Assembly: GCA_036159995.1 (NCBI GenBank)
Contig: JAYYEI010000041.1
Location: 1 to 34,651 of the forward strand
Direction: 5' to 3'
Length of the DNA: 34,651 bases
DNA from: UBA8752 sp036159995
Lineage (GTDB): Bacteria > Bacteroidota > Bacteroidia > Flavobacteriales_D > Sanyastnellaceae
How positions within the stretch are numbered: the first letter of the stretch is position 1; the number at the start of each line of letters is the position of its first letter. The position numbers and the translations under genes are program-made. Positions 15,203-22,756 of the stretch are shown piece by piece. The notes below the pieces were generated by a model. That model was not told the DNA's origin. It saw only the letters and a list, made by a program, of their open reading frames with translations, and did no database searches.

Positions 15203-15748
15203 ATGACAGCCGCAGGGAAATCAGGGGCTATGCTCGTCCTCATCGGGTTGGCCATGCTGGGTTCTGACAACTCGACCCATGCGCAGGTTCGCATCGAATC
15301 TGGAGGCCGGTGGGATCTCATCAATGCTGGGCTCGGAATGAGCACCCGCGGACTGCCCGTCTTCATCGGGTTGGAACAGACCGTGGACGACCACGTTTCC
15401 GCGGGGTTGATCGGCACCTTCCAATCCTACCGGGAGAGCGGTGCAGCCGGGACCTGGGCCCATCAGTTTTACGGGGTGGGCCTCCAGGGCAATTACCATT
15501 TCATCGAACTCGCTCCCGCCCCCTACGACTTCTTCGCGGGCCTGACGATCGCCTGGACGGCCCACAGTTTCCGCTGGGCCGGAACAGGCGCGGCCCCGGG
15601 GTCCTATGACGGCAGTGCCATTGGCGGTGCGGGTTTGAGCGCCCAGATCGGAGGACGCTACACGTACAAGGGCACCACCTTCCTCCTGCAATTGGATGGG
15701 GGCACCCTCACCAGTGGATTCCTCGCCGGCCTCAGCTTTCCCCTGTGA
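15203..15748 (+). CDS. Small outer-membrane beta-barrel-like protein
   Basis: The product has about 181 residues with a signal peptide (AMLVLIGLAMLGSDNSTHAQ). The mature part shows alternating hydrophobic and polar strands with many Gly, Tyr and Phe residues: GLPVFIGLEQTVDDHVSAGL, WAHQFYGVGLQGNYHFIEL, YDFFAGLTIAW. It ends with an apolar strand finishing in FPL, compatible with a barrel-closing strand. This is a general porin-like pattern without a specific family. The start at ATG 15203 was chosen because it gives a proper signal peptide and is preceded by a -7-like box; the frame stays open further upstream to 15077, but that stretch runs into the divergent gene. The stop overlaps the next gene's ATG in TGATG. 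Confidence 0.75.
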   Translation: MTAAGKSGAMLVLIGLAMLGSDNSTHAQVRIESGGRWDLINAGLGMSTRGLPVFIGLEQTVDDHVSAGLIGTFQSYRESGAAGTWAHQFYGVGLQGNYHFIELAPAPYDFFAGLTIAWTAHSFRWAGTGAAPGSYDGSAIGGAGLSAQIGGRYTYKGTTFLLQLDGGTLTSGFLAGLSFPL

Positions 15749-16521
15749 TGATCCGTCTGTCGCTCCGCCCCGTCTTGGCGCTCACCTTCCTCGCCATCGT
15801 CTGGCTGGCCCCGGCGCAATCGGGGCCCAGTGAGGAGAAGAAGAGAGTTCGACCAGGGCACCAACTCCTGCTCCACACGGCGCTGCACGTGCCGTGGGGC
15901 GACCTGGCCGACCGGTTCGGACCGGCCAACACCGTGGGCATCGGATGGCGGAGGACCGCCGCTTCCGGCTGGCGATACGGAGTCCAATACCGCTTTCAGA
16001 CCGGGGCCGACGTTCGGGAGCCGGGGCTCTTGTCCAACCTCATCGATCCCAACGGCCACGTCATCGACAACGAGGGCCGCATCGCGTTGCTCACCGCCCA
16101 GCAACGGGGCACGCTGCTGCTGGCCACCCTCGGCCGCAAGTGGTCATTGGGCGCCCGCCATCCCGAGACCGGCTTCATCGCCGAGATGGGGGCCGGATTC
16201 TGGGAACACAAGGTGCACTTCCAGAACCGAGGCAACCGCATCACCCAGCTGGAGGAGCCCCACCTGCAGGGGTACGACCGGCTGAGCGGCGGCTGGGCCC
16301 TCGTGCCCCGCGCCGGTTTCGAATACCATTCCCCCAACGGACAGGCCCGATTCCAACTGGGATTGGAAGCCCTGATTGGCCGGCTCCAGCCCAGCCGGGC
16401 ATGGAACACGGATACGGGTCTGGCCGACGAAGGCACCCGCCGGGATCACGCCCTCGGCCTGTTCGCCGCCTGGATTCTGAGGCTGCAAGCGAGAAACACC
16501 TCGGTCGACTACACCTACTGA
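15748..16521 (+). CDS. Secreted beta-barrel-like protein preceding waaA
   Basis: This is a 257-residue protein of unknown function with a signal peptide (PVLALTFLAIVWLAPAQS). Repeated strand-like segments (HQLLLHTALHVPWGDL, NTVGIGWRRTAASGWRYGVQY, LLATLGRKWSL, FIAEMGAGFWEHKVHFQ, ALVPRAGFEYHS, RFQLGLEALIG) and aromatic girdles suggest an outer-membrane beta-barrel. The last strand ends in TSVDYTY, close to the usual aromatic C-terminus of barrel proteins. The ATG at 15748 overlaps the previous TGA by one base, and the stop TGA overlaps the ATG of waaA in the same way. The three genes are therefore translationally coupled, suggesting a role in the outer membrane linked to lipopolysaccharide. A GTG at 15745 is a possible alternative start. 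Confidence 0.78.
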   Translation: MIRLSLRPVLALTFLAIVWLAPAQSGPSEEKKRVRPGHQLLLHTALHVPWGDLADRFGPANTVGIGWRRTAASGWRYGVQYRFQTGADVREPGLLSNLIDPNGHVIDNEGRIALLTAQQRGTLLLATLGRKWSLGARHPETGFIAEMGAGFWEHKVHFQNRGNRITQLEEPHLQGYDRLSGGWALVPRAGFEYHSPNGQARFQLGLEALIGRLQPSRAWNTDTGLADEGTRRDHALGLFAAWILRLQARNTSVDYTY

Positions 16522-17795
16522 TGTTCGGCCTGCTCTATCCCCTCGGGTCCGCGTTCTTCCGGGTCGGCCTTCACCTCGCCGCCCTCTTCGGGCACGAGAA
16601 GGCCCGGAAGGCGGTCACCGGGCGCAGGGGATGGGCGGATCGGCTCACAGTGGCCGCCAACTCGGTGGCCCACGAAAAGCCAGGGTCTTGGATTCACGTG
16701 CACTGCGCTTCCCTCGGGGAATACGAACAGGCCGCTCCCCTGCTCGAGGCGCTCCGAAACCGGGCTCCGGAACGCCCCCTCCTCCTCACCTTTTTCTCCC
16801 CGAGCGGGAAAGAGGCGGTGCCGGCCGAAGCGGCGGACCACGTGGATTACCTGCCCTTCGATACGCTTCGGAACATGCAGCGATTCGACGTAACCCTGCC
16901 GGTGGCGGACACCGTTCTCGTGAAATATGAACTGTGGCCGAGGCTCATCGAAGTCCGCCTCGCCCGGGGCGCTCGCCTGCACCTCGTAGCCGCCCGATTC
17001 GATCCGGGACGCCATCCGATGGGCCGCTGGGGCGGGTGGATCCGACAGCGTCTGGCGCGGTTCACCCACCTCCTGGTCCAAGACCCGGCTTCCGCCGAGA
17101 CCCTCGGCACGGTCGGCCTTCGGGCCGATGTCCTCGGAGACCCCCGCGTCGACCGCGTGCTTTCCACCGTTGAGACGCCCCCGAATGGGGCCACCCAGGA
17201 CCGCATCGACCAGATTGCCCACTGGGTGGACGGCCGCAACCTGCTCGTGGTGGGCAGCGCCTGGGAGGGCGACTGGAAGGCGGTCCGGCACCTCCTCCCC
17301 GTCCTGTCGGGATCGGGATGGTGCCTCCTTGTCGCGCCACACGAAGTGCAAGGGCGCCATGTTGAAGCCTGGGCCGAAGAATCCCGATTTCCACGGATGT
17401 CCAGAAGCCAGCCGGAAGACCGGATGGGTGCGGATGGCCTCCTTCTCGACGAAGTCGGCCTCCTGAAGCACGTGTATGGCCTCGGTGCCGCGGCCATCGT
17501 GGGAGGCGGTTGGGGTGCCGGAGTGCACAACACACTGGAGGCGGCGGCCTTCGGATTGCCCATGGCGGTCGGCCCCAAAATCGAGGGGTTCCGGGAAATC
17601 GAGGCCTTTCGTGCCGAAGGCGGTCTCGTCGTCTGTTCGACCCCCCATGAGATGGCCGAGACGGTGGGCCACTGGATGTCTTCCGAGGGCGAATCGTCCA
17701 GGGCGGAAGCGGGTGCCGCAGCGGCTGCTTGGGTGTCCAAACAGTCCGGCGCTGCGGGCCGGATTGCGGATCGGGTGTTGGACCTACGGGGGTAA
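16521..17795 (+). CDS. waaA: 3-deoxy-D-manno-octulosonic acid (Kdo) transferase
   Basis: WaaA/KdtA transfers Kdo from CMP-Kdo to lipid A precursor at the inner face of the cytoplasmic membrane. The protein has 424 residues, normal for the family. An N-terminal membrane anchor is seen (LLYPLGSAFFRVGLHLAALF). The catalytic base lies in HCASLGEYEQAAPLL (E67), matching the HAxSxGE motif. The second domain has VGSAWEGDWKAV, the LLVAPHE stretch and the donor-binding segment GGGWGAGVHNTLEAAAFGLP. The frame is open upstream to 15894, but the chosen ATG fits the family start and forms TGATG coupling with the preceding gene. A hairpin downstream may end transcription. Confidence 0.95.
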   Translation: MFGLLYPLGSAFFRVGLHLAALFGHEKARKAVTGRRGWADRLTVAANSVAHEKPGSWIHVHCASLGEYEQAAPLLEALRNRAPERPLLLTFFSPSGKEAVPAEAADHVDYLPFDTLRNMQRFDVTLPVADTVLVKYELWPRLIEVRLARGARLHLVAARFDPGRHPMGRWGGWIRQRLARFTHLLVQDPASAETLGTVGLRADVLGDPRVDRVLSTVETPPNGATQDRIDQIAHWVDGRNLLVVGSAWEGDWKAVRHLLPVLSGSGWCLLVAPHEVQGRHVEAWAEESRFPRMSRSQPEDRMGADGLLLDEVGLLKHVYGLGAAAIVGGGWGAGVHNTLEAAAFGLPMAVGPKIEGFREIEAFRAEGGLVVCSTPHEMAETVGHWMSSEGESSRAEAGAAAAAWVSKQSGAAGRIADRVLDLRG

Positions 17796-17815
17796 AGCTG
17801 GAGACCGGAAATGCA

Positions 17816-17841
17816 GAAGGGCCTCCTTTCGGAAGCCCTTC
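17816..17841. terminator. Hairpin between waaA and tRNA-Gly, possibly bidirectional
   Basis: GAAGGGC (17816-17822) pairs with GCCCTTC (17835-17841), with an inner TCC/GGA pairing. It sits 20 bases after the waaA stop and 10 bases beyond the 3' end of the convergent tRNA gene. No strong T-run follows on either strand, so termination strength is uncertain. Confidence 0.6.
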
Positions 17842-17850
17842 ACACGATTG

Positions 17851-17923
17851 AGCGAGAAACGAGACTCGAACTCGCGACCCCAACCTTGGCAAGGTTGTGC
17901 TCTACCAACTGAGCTATTCTCGC
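17851..17923 (-). tRNA. tRNA-Gly, anticodon GCC
   Basis: On the minus strand the sequence folds into a complete cloverleaf. The acceptor GCGAGAA pairs perfectly with TTCTCGC. The D-arm is GCTC-AGTTGGTAGA-GC. The anticodon stem CAACC/GGTTG encloses TTGCCAA, giving anticodon GCC. The T-arm is GCGAG-TTCGAGT-CTCGT (one G-T pair). The discriminator is T, and CCA is not encoded. Length is 73 nt. A good promoter lies 10 bases upstream of the mature 5' end. Confidence 0.96.
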
Positions 17924-17933
17924 TAGCGGACGG

Positions 17934-17963
17934 CGAATTTACATCAAAACCCGTTGCCTGCAA
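17934..17963 (-). promoter_or_regulatory. Promoter of tRNA-Gly: TTG-N19-TAAATTCG
   Basis: On the minus strand TTG (17963-17961), a 19-base spacer and TAAATTCG (17941-17934) match the Bacteroidota sigma-A layout of -33 TTG and -7 TAnnTTTG, with C for T at the seventh position. The mature tRNA begins 10 bases further on. This is the only site in the window where both elements are well placed, and it supports reading TAnnTTCG as a -7 box. Confidence 0.6.
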
Positions 17964-18074
17964 CCGTTTCACCGACAAAAGGGTGGAGAAGAACCTAGAT
18001 AATAAAGTAGGGTTTTCTCGTTGTTCGGTGCATATTGACACGCCGGACTTGTCTGCCAGCTGAACCAACCAAAC

Positions 18075-21000
18075 ATGAGAATTTCCTCAACCTCCTTTTC
18101 CGTCGAACAGCGGAATTCCCTCTCTCCCTCCTTTCATCCAACAGCCTTCAAAAGTTCCATTGAGCGACTTCGTCTGGGCCTTTTGTTCACCAGTCTGATT
18201 CTAGCGCTTGTATTGTCTGGTAAAATGGTGGTACATGCCCAAATTGCCCAAGGTGGTGCCCCTTGGAAATGGGGCTCATCTATCGACTTGTCGAATGTTC
18301 CTCAGATTACAACTGGAGAGCTCGACCTGACAGTCCTCAATGCTGAGGACGCAGTAACAGACCAGTACAAAGAAGCACCTTGGAGGTTTGGCGTAGAGCG
18401 CGAAGTCAATCTTGGGCTGGACAATGCGGGTGAGTGGACGTTCGATAAGGATCGTTGGATTTGGCGTTTAGCCATTCACTGTCCCGGAGCGACTGGCATA
18501 GGCCTGACCCTTGGCAGCTTTGATGTACCGGAAGGTGCGGCTCTGTTCATATGGAACAATGACCGGACCCAATTCCTCGGCAGTTTTACTGAGGCTAACG
18601 AGAAGGATTGGGGCTTCTTGCCTGTCGGCCTTTTGGATGACGACCAAATTGTTGTGGAGTACCAAGAGCCACTTGGCGTCCACGGCTTAGGCGACGTGCG
18701 CATCAGCCAAATCATCCACGGTTACCGGAGTCTGCTGCTCCACCCACTAAGTCCCACAGCCAATCAATCGAACATGGGGCCCTTTGGCAATTCAGGCGCC
18801 TGCAACATCAATGTCAATTGTCCTGAAGGTTCAGCTTGGCAAACGCCCAAGAAATCCGTTGCCCTCATCACCAATGGTGGATTCGCCGTCTGCTCAGGAG
18901 CCTTGGTCAACAACACGTCCCAAGACGGAACGCCCTATTTCCTTACCGCCAACCATTGCCTCGGAAATCCCAACAGCTGGGTCTACTATTTCAACCATGA
19001 AAGCAGCACCTGTGGTGGAAATACAGGACCCACAGACCAAAGCATTTCCGGGGGAACGCTGTTGGTCAACAGTGGTGCAAGCGATGTGGCCCTGATTGAG
19101 TTAAGCTCCGTTCCTCCAGCCAGCTATGATGTAGAATATGCGGGATGGGATGCGAGTGGATCAACTCCAACCTCTGCAGTAGGCATTCACCACCCAAGCG
19201 GTGACGTCAAAAAAATCTGTTTTGACGATGATGCGCCGTACACCTCGACTGCCGGAGGCGCACAAGTTTGGTGGATTGATGCCTGGGAATTAGGCGTAAC
19301 AGAACCCGGTTCATCCGGCTCTCCCCTCTTTGACCAAAACCAGCGCATCATTGGCCAGCTCTATGGCGGTGCGGCAGCGTGCAATGGCTCGGTCAACAAC
19401 GGTGCTTATGACTATTACGGACGCATGGATGTGTCATGGGGAGTTGGGCTGTCGGGCTATCTCGACCCGCTGGGGACTGGACAACTGTTCCTCGACAGCT
19501 ATCCCACCAACAGCAACCCGGATGCGGGATGCACGGACCCCACCGCATGCAATTACGATCCTGAAGCCACAGAAGACAACGGAACCTGCCAAGACGAAGA
19601 CGTTTGTGGAATCTGTGGTGGAGACGGAACCAGCTGCACGGGCTGCACGGATTCCACGGCCTGCAATTATGATGAGACGGCTACCGTTGACGATGGATCC
19701 TGCATTTTCCCGCAAAACGATCTTCCCTGCGATTGTGATGCAGAAGGCGCAGTCGACGTTGTTCTCGGTGCCGAGGAGTCATCATCCCCCTACACGTTCA
19801 GCGCTGAAGGGACCCCCGAGAGCTTGGATATCAACTTGAATTGGACCAACCTTGATGGTGGTGGAAGCTGGCCTGCGGACTTAGCCATCTCCATCACTGG
19901 ACCCGATGGTGGTTGCGTGGCCATTGGAGGTTACGACGCAAGCCCTTCCGGATGCACGAGTTTGGGCAACTATGACCTTTGGCCGGCCGACTGGCAGGTC
20001 ACGGCATCGGGCAACTACACCGCCTCGGTTGACTTGACAGGAAATGGACTCAGCGGAAATGGAAGTTGGTCCGTCTCCCTGTTCAATGGTTACGGTTTTT
20101 CTGACAATGTCCAATACGACGCCTCGTGGTCCATTTCCGGCCTCTGTGGCTCCGGTGGTGGAGGCATTGGCGGCTGTACCGACAGCACCGCCTGCAACTA
20201 CGATCCGTCCGCCGTTATCGACGATGGTTCCTGCCTCGCACTGGATCTGTGCGGCGTCTGCGGTGGCGATGACAGCAGTTGCGGTGGTTGCACCGACAGC
20301 ACCGCCTGCAACTACGATCCGTCCGCCGTCATTGACGATGGTTCCTGCCTCGCCGAGGGCCTCGCCTTCTCATTGACCATCCTGCTCGACAACTACCCTG
20401 GAGAGACAACCTGGGGTCTGGTAGACAGCACGGGTACCACCATTGCCACAGGCGGGCCTTATGCGGTCCAGGGGGCTGCTGTGGTCGAGAACTTCTGTGC
20501 GAGTGATGGGTGCTACACCTTCACCATTTTCGACAGCTTCGGAGACGGCATCTGCTGCGCATACGGGATTGGCGATTACGCGCTCACCGTGGACGGCGCC
20601 CTCGTGGCCGCCGGCGGGGAGTTCGGTGACCTTGAATCCACCTCGTTCTGTGTGGGTAGCGGATTCGGCTGCACCGACGCTACGGCCTGCAACTACGATC
20701 CGGATGCCACCATCGACAATGGCGTCTGTGACTTCAGCTGCTACGGATGCACTGATCCGGCTAGCTGCAACTACGACCCGGACGCGACCATCGACGACGG
20801 CTCCTGTATCGGTGACGGCATCCCAGTCACGGTCAGCGTCACCACGGACACTTGGCCAGGAGAGACGACCTGGACCTTAGCCGACAGTGTCGGTACTGTC
20901 CTGATCTCCGGTGGCCCCTACACCAGCTCGGGTTTTACGGACGAACAGTCCGTTTGCGTCGGGGACGGATGCTACACCTTTGAAATCCTCGACAGCTTCG

Positions 21001-22565
21001 GCGACGGCATCTTCGATCCGGGCGGCTACACGTTGACGGTGGATTCCGCCGTCATCGCCTCCGGCGGCGCCTTTGGCACGGGAGAGTCCATCGAGTTCTG
21101 CACTGACAACCTCAACTTCGGATGCACGGACCCGGCGGCTTGCAACTACGACCCGGATGCCGGCATCGACAACGGCACCTGTGACTTCAGCTGCCTCGGA
21201 TGCACGCTCGAGGCCGCATGCAACTACGACCCGAGTGCCACCGTGGACGACGGCTCCTGCCTCTTCGATGATGACTGCGGCGTCTGCGGCGGAGACAACA
21301 GCACCTGTGGCGGTTGTACCGATCCGGCGGCTTGCAACTATGATCCGGACGCCACCATCGATGATGGCTCCTGCATCATCGGCGGCCTGAACTTCACCAT
21401 GACCACCGTGCTCGACAACTACCCCGGAGAATTCTCCTGGGTCCTCGCCGACGAAACCGGAGCCACCGTTTGGTCCGGCGGGACGTATGACGGACAGAGT
21501 GGCACCGTCGTGGAGACCACCTGCCTGCCCGAGGGATGCTACGACCTGACGGTCAACGACAGCTTCGGCGACGGCATCTGCTGCGCCTTTGGCGATGGCT
21601 CATACACCCTCGAGGTGGCCGGCACCACGGTTACTACGGGTGGCGATTTCGGCAGCACGGAGACGACGAGCTTCTGTACCGGGGACGACATCCCAGGCTG
21701 CACGGACGCGGCGGCCTGCAACTACAGCCCGTCCGCTACGCTCGATGACGGATCCTGCACCTACCCGCCGGGCGATAACCTCGATTGTGACGGCAACTGC
21801 CTCAACGACGCTGACAACGACGGCATCTGCGACGAGGATGAGCAAGCGGAGAGCAGCTTCGTCCAGCTTGGCTACGATGTCGTGGGCCAAAACACGGTGG
21901 CCGGCATGACCACCTACCGCGTGTGGGTGGAGCTCGCCGATCCGACCGAGCAGCTCGTTGCGGTCTACGGATTCGACAGCGTCCCGCTGACCATCAACAC
22001 GACCACGGCCTTCTACCAGAATCCACTCGGCGGTGCCCTCGCCGTGGACTACAACCCGGCTGTGCTTCCGGTGGACCCGCTCCTCGAGTTCGACAGCTGG
22101 CTGACGGTGGGCGGACAGGACAACTCCGCGGACGTGAGCACGATCGGACTGGACTTCGCAGCCTTCGAAAGTGCCGGAGGGGCCATTGTGGCGGACGACG
22201 TCAACGGCGGCTCGGTGTTCATTTACCCCGACCTCGAGCCCACGGCCTTTCCGGATGCGGACGGTCACGTCCTCATCGCGCAACTGACCACGGACGGCGA
22301 GGTGAACCTCACGATCAACCTGCAGACCCGTACGGCAGACGGCGAGAACCCGCAGATCCTCCAGCAGAGCCTCACCTTCCAGGAAGTCTATGAGTGCTTC
22401 GGCGACTTCAACAACGACGGTGTGATCGGCATCGGCGACCTGCTGATGCTGCTCGGCGACTTCGGTTGTCCGGCGGACTGCAACCACGACATGAACGGAG
22501 ACGGCAGTGTTACCACCTCCGACATGTTGGTCATGCTTTCACTCTTCGGCGAGTCCTGCGACTGA
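18075..22565 (+). CDS. Large secreted trypsin-fold serine protease with CNYD repeats, DSFGDGI modules and dockerin-like tail
   Basis: The product has 1496 residues. A long N-terminal region precedes the signal core (LGLLFTSLILALVLSG), with likely cleavage after VHAQ (about 56). A prodomain-like part (60-235) leads to an S1 protease of lysyl-endopeptidase type: H294 in TANHCL, D337 in SDVALIEL, S415 in GSSGSPLF. Ten GCTDxxACNYDP repeats begin at 485. R1 and R2 are followed by a P-domain-like beta module (about 550-690). Then come R3-R4, module 1 (about 760), R5-R6, module 2 (about 915), R7-R9, module 3 (about 1103) and R10. The three modules share DGCYxFxIxDSFGDGI. A beta domain follows, and two EF-hand/dockerin-like segments close the protein (GDFNNDGVIGIGDLLMLL; NHDMNGDGSVTTSDMLVML). 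There is no type IX tail. The first half is near 50% GC, the second near 65%. Confidence 0.87.
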   Translation: MRISSTSFSVEQRNSLSPSFHPTAFKSSIERLRLGLLFTSLILALVLSGKMVVHAQIAQGGAPWKWGSSIDLSNVPQITTGELDLTVLNAEDAVTDQYKEAPWRFGVEREVNLGLDNAGEWTFDKDRWIWRLAIHCPGATGIGLTLGSFDVPEGAALFIWNNDRTQFLGSFTEANEKDWGFLPVGLLDDDQIVVEYQEPLGVHGLGDVRISQIIHGYRSLLLHPLSPTANQSNMGPFGNSGACNINVNCPEGSAWQTPKKSVALITNGGFAVCSGALVNNTSQDGTPYFLTANHCLGNPNSWVYYFNHESSTCGGNTGPTDQSISGGTLLVNSGASDVALIELSSVPPASYDVEYAGWDASGSTPTSAVGIHHPSGDVKKICFDDDAPYTSTAGGAQVWWIDAWELGVTEPGSSGSPLFDQNQRIIGQLYGGAAACNGSVNNGAYDYYGRMDVSWGVGLSGYLDPLGTGQLFLDSYPTNSNPDAGCTDPTACNYDPEATEDNGTCQDEDVCGICGGDGTSCTGCTDSTACNYDETATVDDGSCIFPQNDLPCDCDAEGAVDVVLGAEESSSPYTFSAEGTPESLDINLNWTNLDGGGSWPADLAISITGPDGGCVAIGGYDASPSGCTSLGNYDLWPADWQVTASGNYTASVDLTGNGLSGNGSWSVSLFNGYGFSDNVQYDASWSISGLCGSGGGGIGGCTDSTACNYDPSAVIDDGSCLALDLCGVCGGDDSSCGGCTDSTACNYDPSAVIDDGSCLAEGLAFSLTILLDNYPGETTWGLVDSTGTTIATGGPYAVQGAAVVENFCASDGCYTFTIFDSFGDGICCAYGIGDYALTVDGALVAAGGEFGDLESTSFCVGSGFGCTDATACNYDPDATIDNGVCDFSCYGCTDPASCNYDPDATIDDGSCIGDGIPVTVSVTTDTWPGETTWTLADSVGTVLISGGPYTSSGFTDEQSVCVGDGCYTFEILDSFGDGIFDPGGYTLTVDSAVIASGGAFGTGESIEFCTDNLNFGCTDPAACNYDPDAGIDNGTCDFSCLGCTLEAACNYDPSATVDDGSCLFDDDCGVCGGDNSTCGGCTDPAACNYDPDATIDDGSCIIGGLNFTMTTVLDNYPGEFSWVLADETGATVWSGGTYDGQSGTVVETTCLPEGCYDLTVNDSFGDGICCAFGDGSYTLEVAGTTVTTGGDFGSTETTSFCTGDDIPGCTDAAACNYSPSATLDDGSCTYPPGDNLDCDGNCLNDADNDGICDEDEQAESSFVQLGYDVVGQNTVAGMTTYRVWVELADPTEQLVAVYGFDSVPLTINTTTAFYQNPLGGALAVDYNPAVLPVDPLLEFDSWLTVGGQDNSADVSTIGLDFAAFESAGGAIVADDVNGGSVFIYPDLEPTAFPDADGHVLIAQLTTDGEVNLTINLQTRTADGENPQILQQSLTFQEVYECFGDFNNDGVIGIGDLLMLLGDFGCPADCNHDMNGDGSVTTSDMLVMLSLFGESCD
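20172..20354 (+). repeat. Near-identical direct repeat encoding CNYD units R3 and R4
   Basis: The stretch 20172-20240 recurs at 20286-20354, offset by exactly 114 bases. I see only a few changes, for example GGCTGTACC versus GGTTGCACC and GTTATC versus GTCATT. Both encode GCTDSTACNYDPSAVIDDG. The copies are far more alike in DNA than the other repeats, which points to a recent duplication or gene conversion. Confidence 0.85.
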
Positions 22566-22585
22566 TCCCGCCTCCAATGGAATCC

Positions 22586-22616
22586 AAAAGCCCCGGCCTT
22601 GCGGTCGGGGCTTTTT
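22586..22616. terminator. Bidirectional Rho-independent terminator
   Basis: AAAAGCCCCG (22586-22595) pairs with CGGGGCTTTT (22606-22615) and is followed by T residues on the plus strand; the minus strand also ends in a T-run. It lies 20 bases after the protease stop and next to the 3' end of tRNA-Leu, so it can end both transcripts. Confidence 0.9.
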
Positions 22617-22618
22617 CG

Positions 22619-22704
22619 TACCCGGGGCGGGACTTGAACCCGCACGGCCCATTCGGGCCAACAGAGTTTAAGTCTGTCGTGTCTACCAATTCCACCACCC
22701 GGGC
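22619..22704 (-). tRNA. tRNA-Leu, anticodon TAA
   Basis: The minus strand folds as a class II tRNA. The acceptor GCCCGGG pairs with CCCGGGT (one G-T pair). The D-arm contains GAATTGGTAGAC. The anticodon stem ACAGA/TCTGT encloses CTTAAAC, giving anticodon TAA. A variable arm GGCCCGAATGGGCC forms its own stem, as expected for leucine. The T-arm is GCGGG-TTCAAGT-CCCGC, and the discriminator is A. CCA is not encoded. Length is 86 nt. Confidence 0.96.
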
Positions 22705-22756
22705 AGGCGAGCTGCAAGGTGCGAAACAAAGAAGGAAAGCGAGGCGAGTGTGGATG

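Noticed and set aside
15894..16520. Upstream extension of the waaA frame over the preceding gene
   Set aside because: The family N-terminus and the TGATG coupling support the ATG at 16521; the extension translates to low-complexity Arg/Pro-rich sequence.
21389..21690. CC pairs in the DSFGDGICC modules read as a redox-active CxxC site
   Set aside because: The vicinal cysteines are replaced in the second module (DGIFDPG), and there is no thioredoxin-like context; structural disulfides are more likely.
20172..21770. Regular repeats considered as a CRISPR-like array
   Set aside because: They are in one continuous reading frame, encode the CNYD peptide units, and have coding spacers; no cas genes are present.
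17851..22704. Genomic island with an integrase between the tRNA genes
   Set aside because: No integrase, transposase or flanking direct repeat was found; only composition and position hint at transfer.
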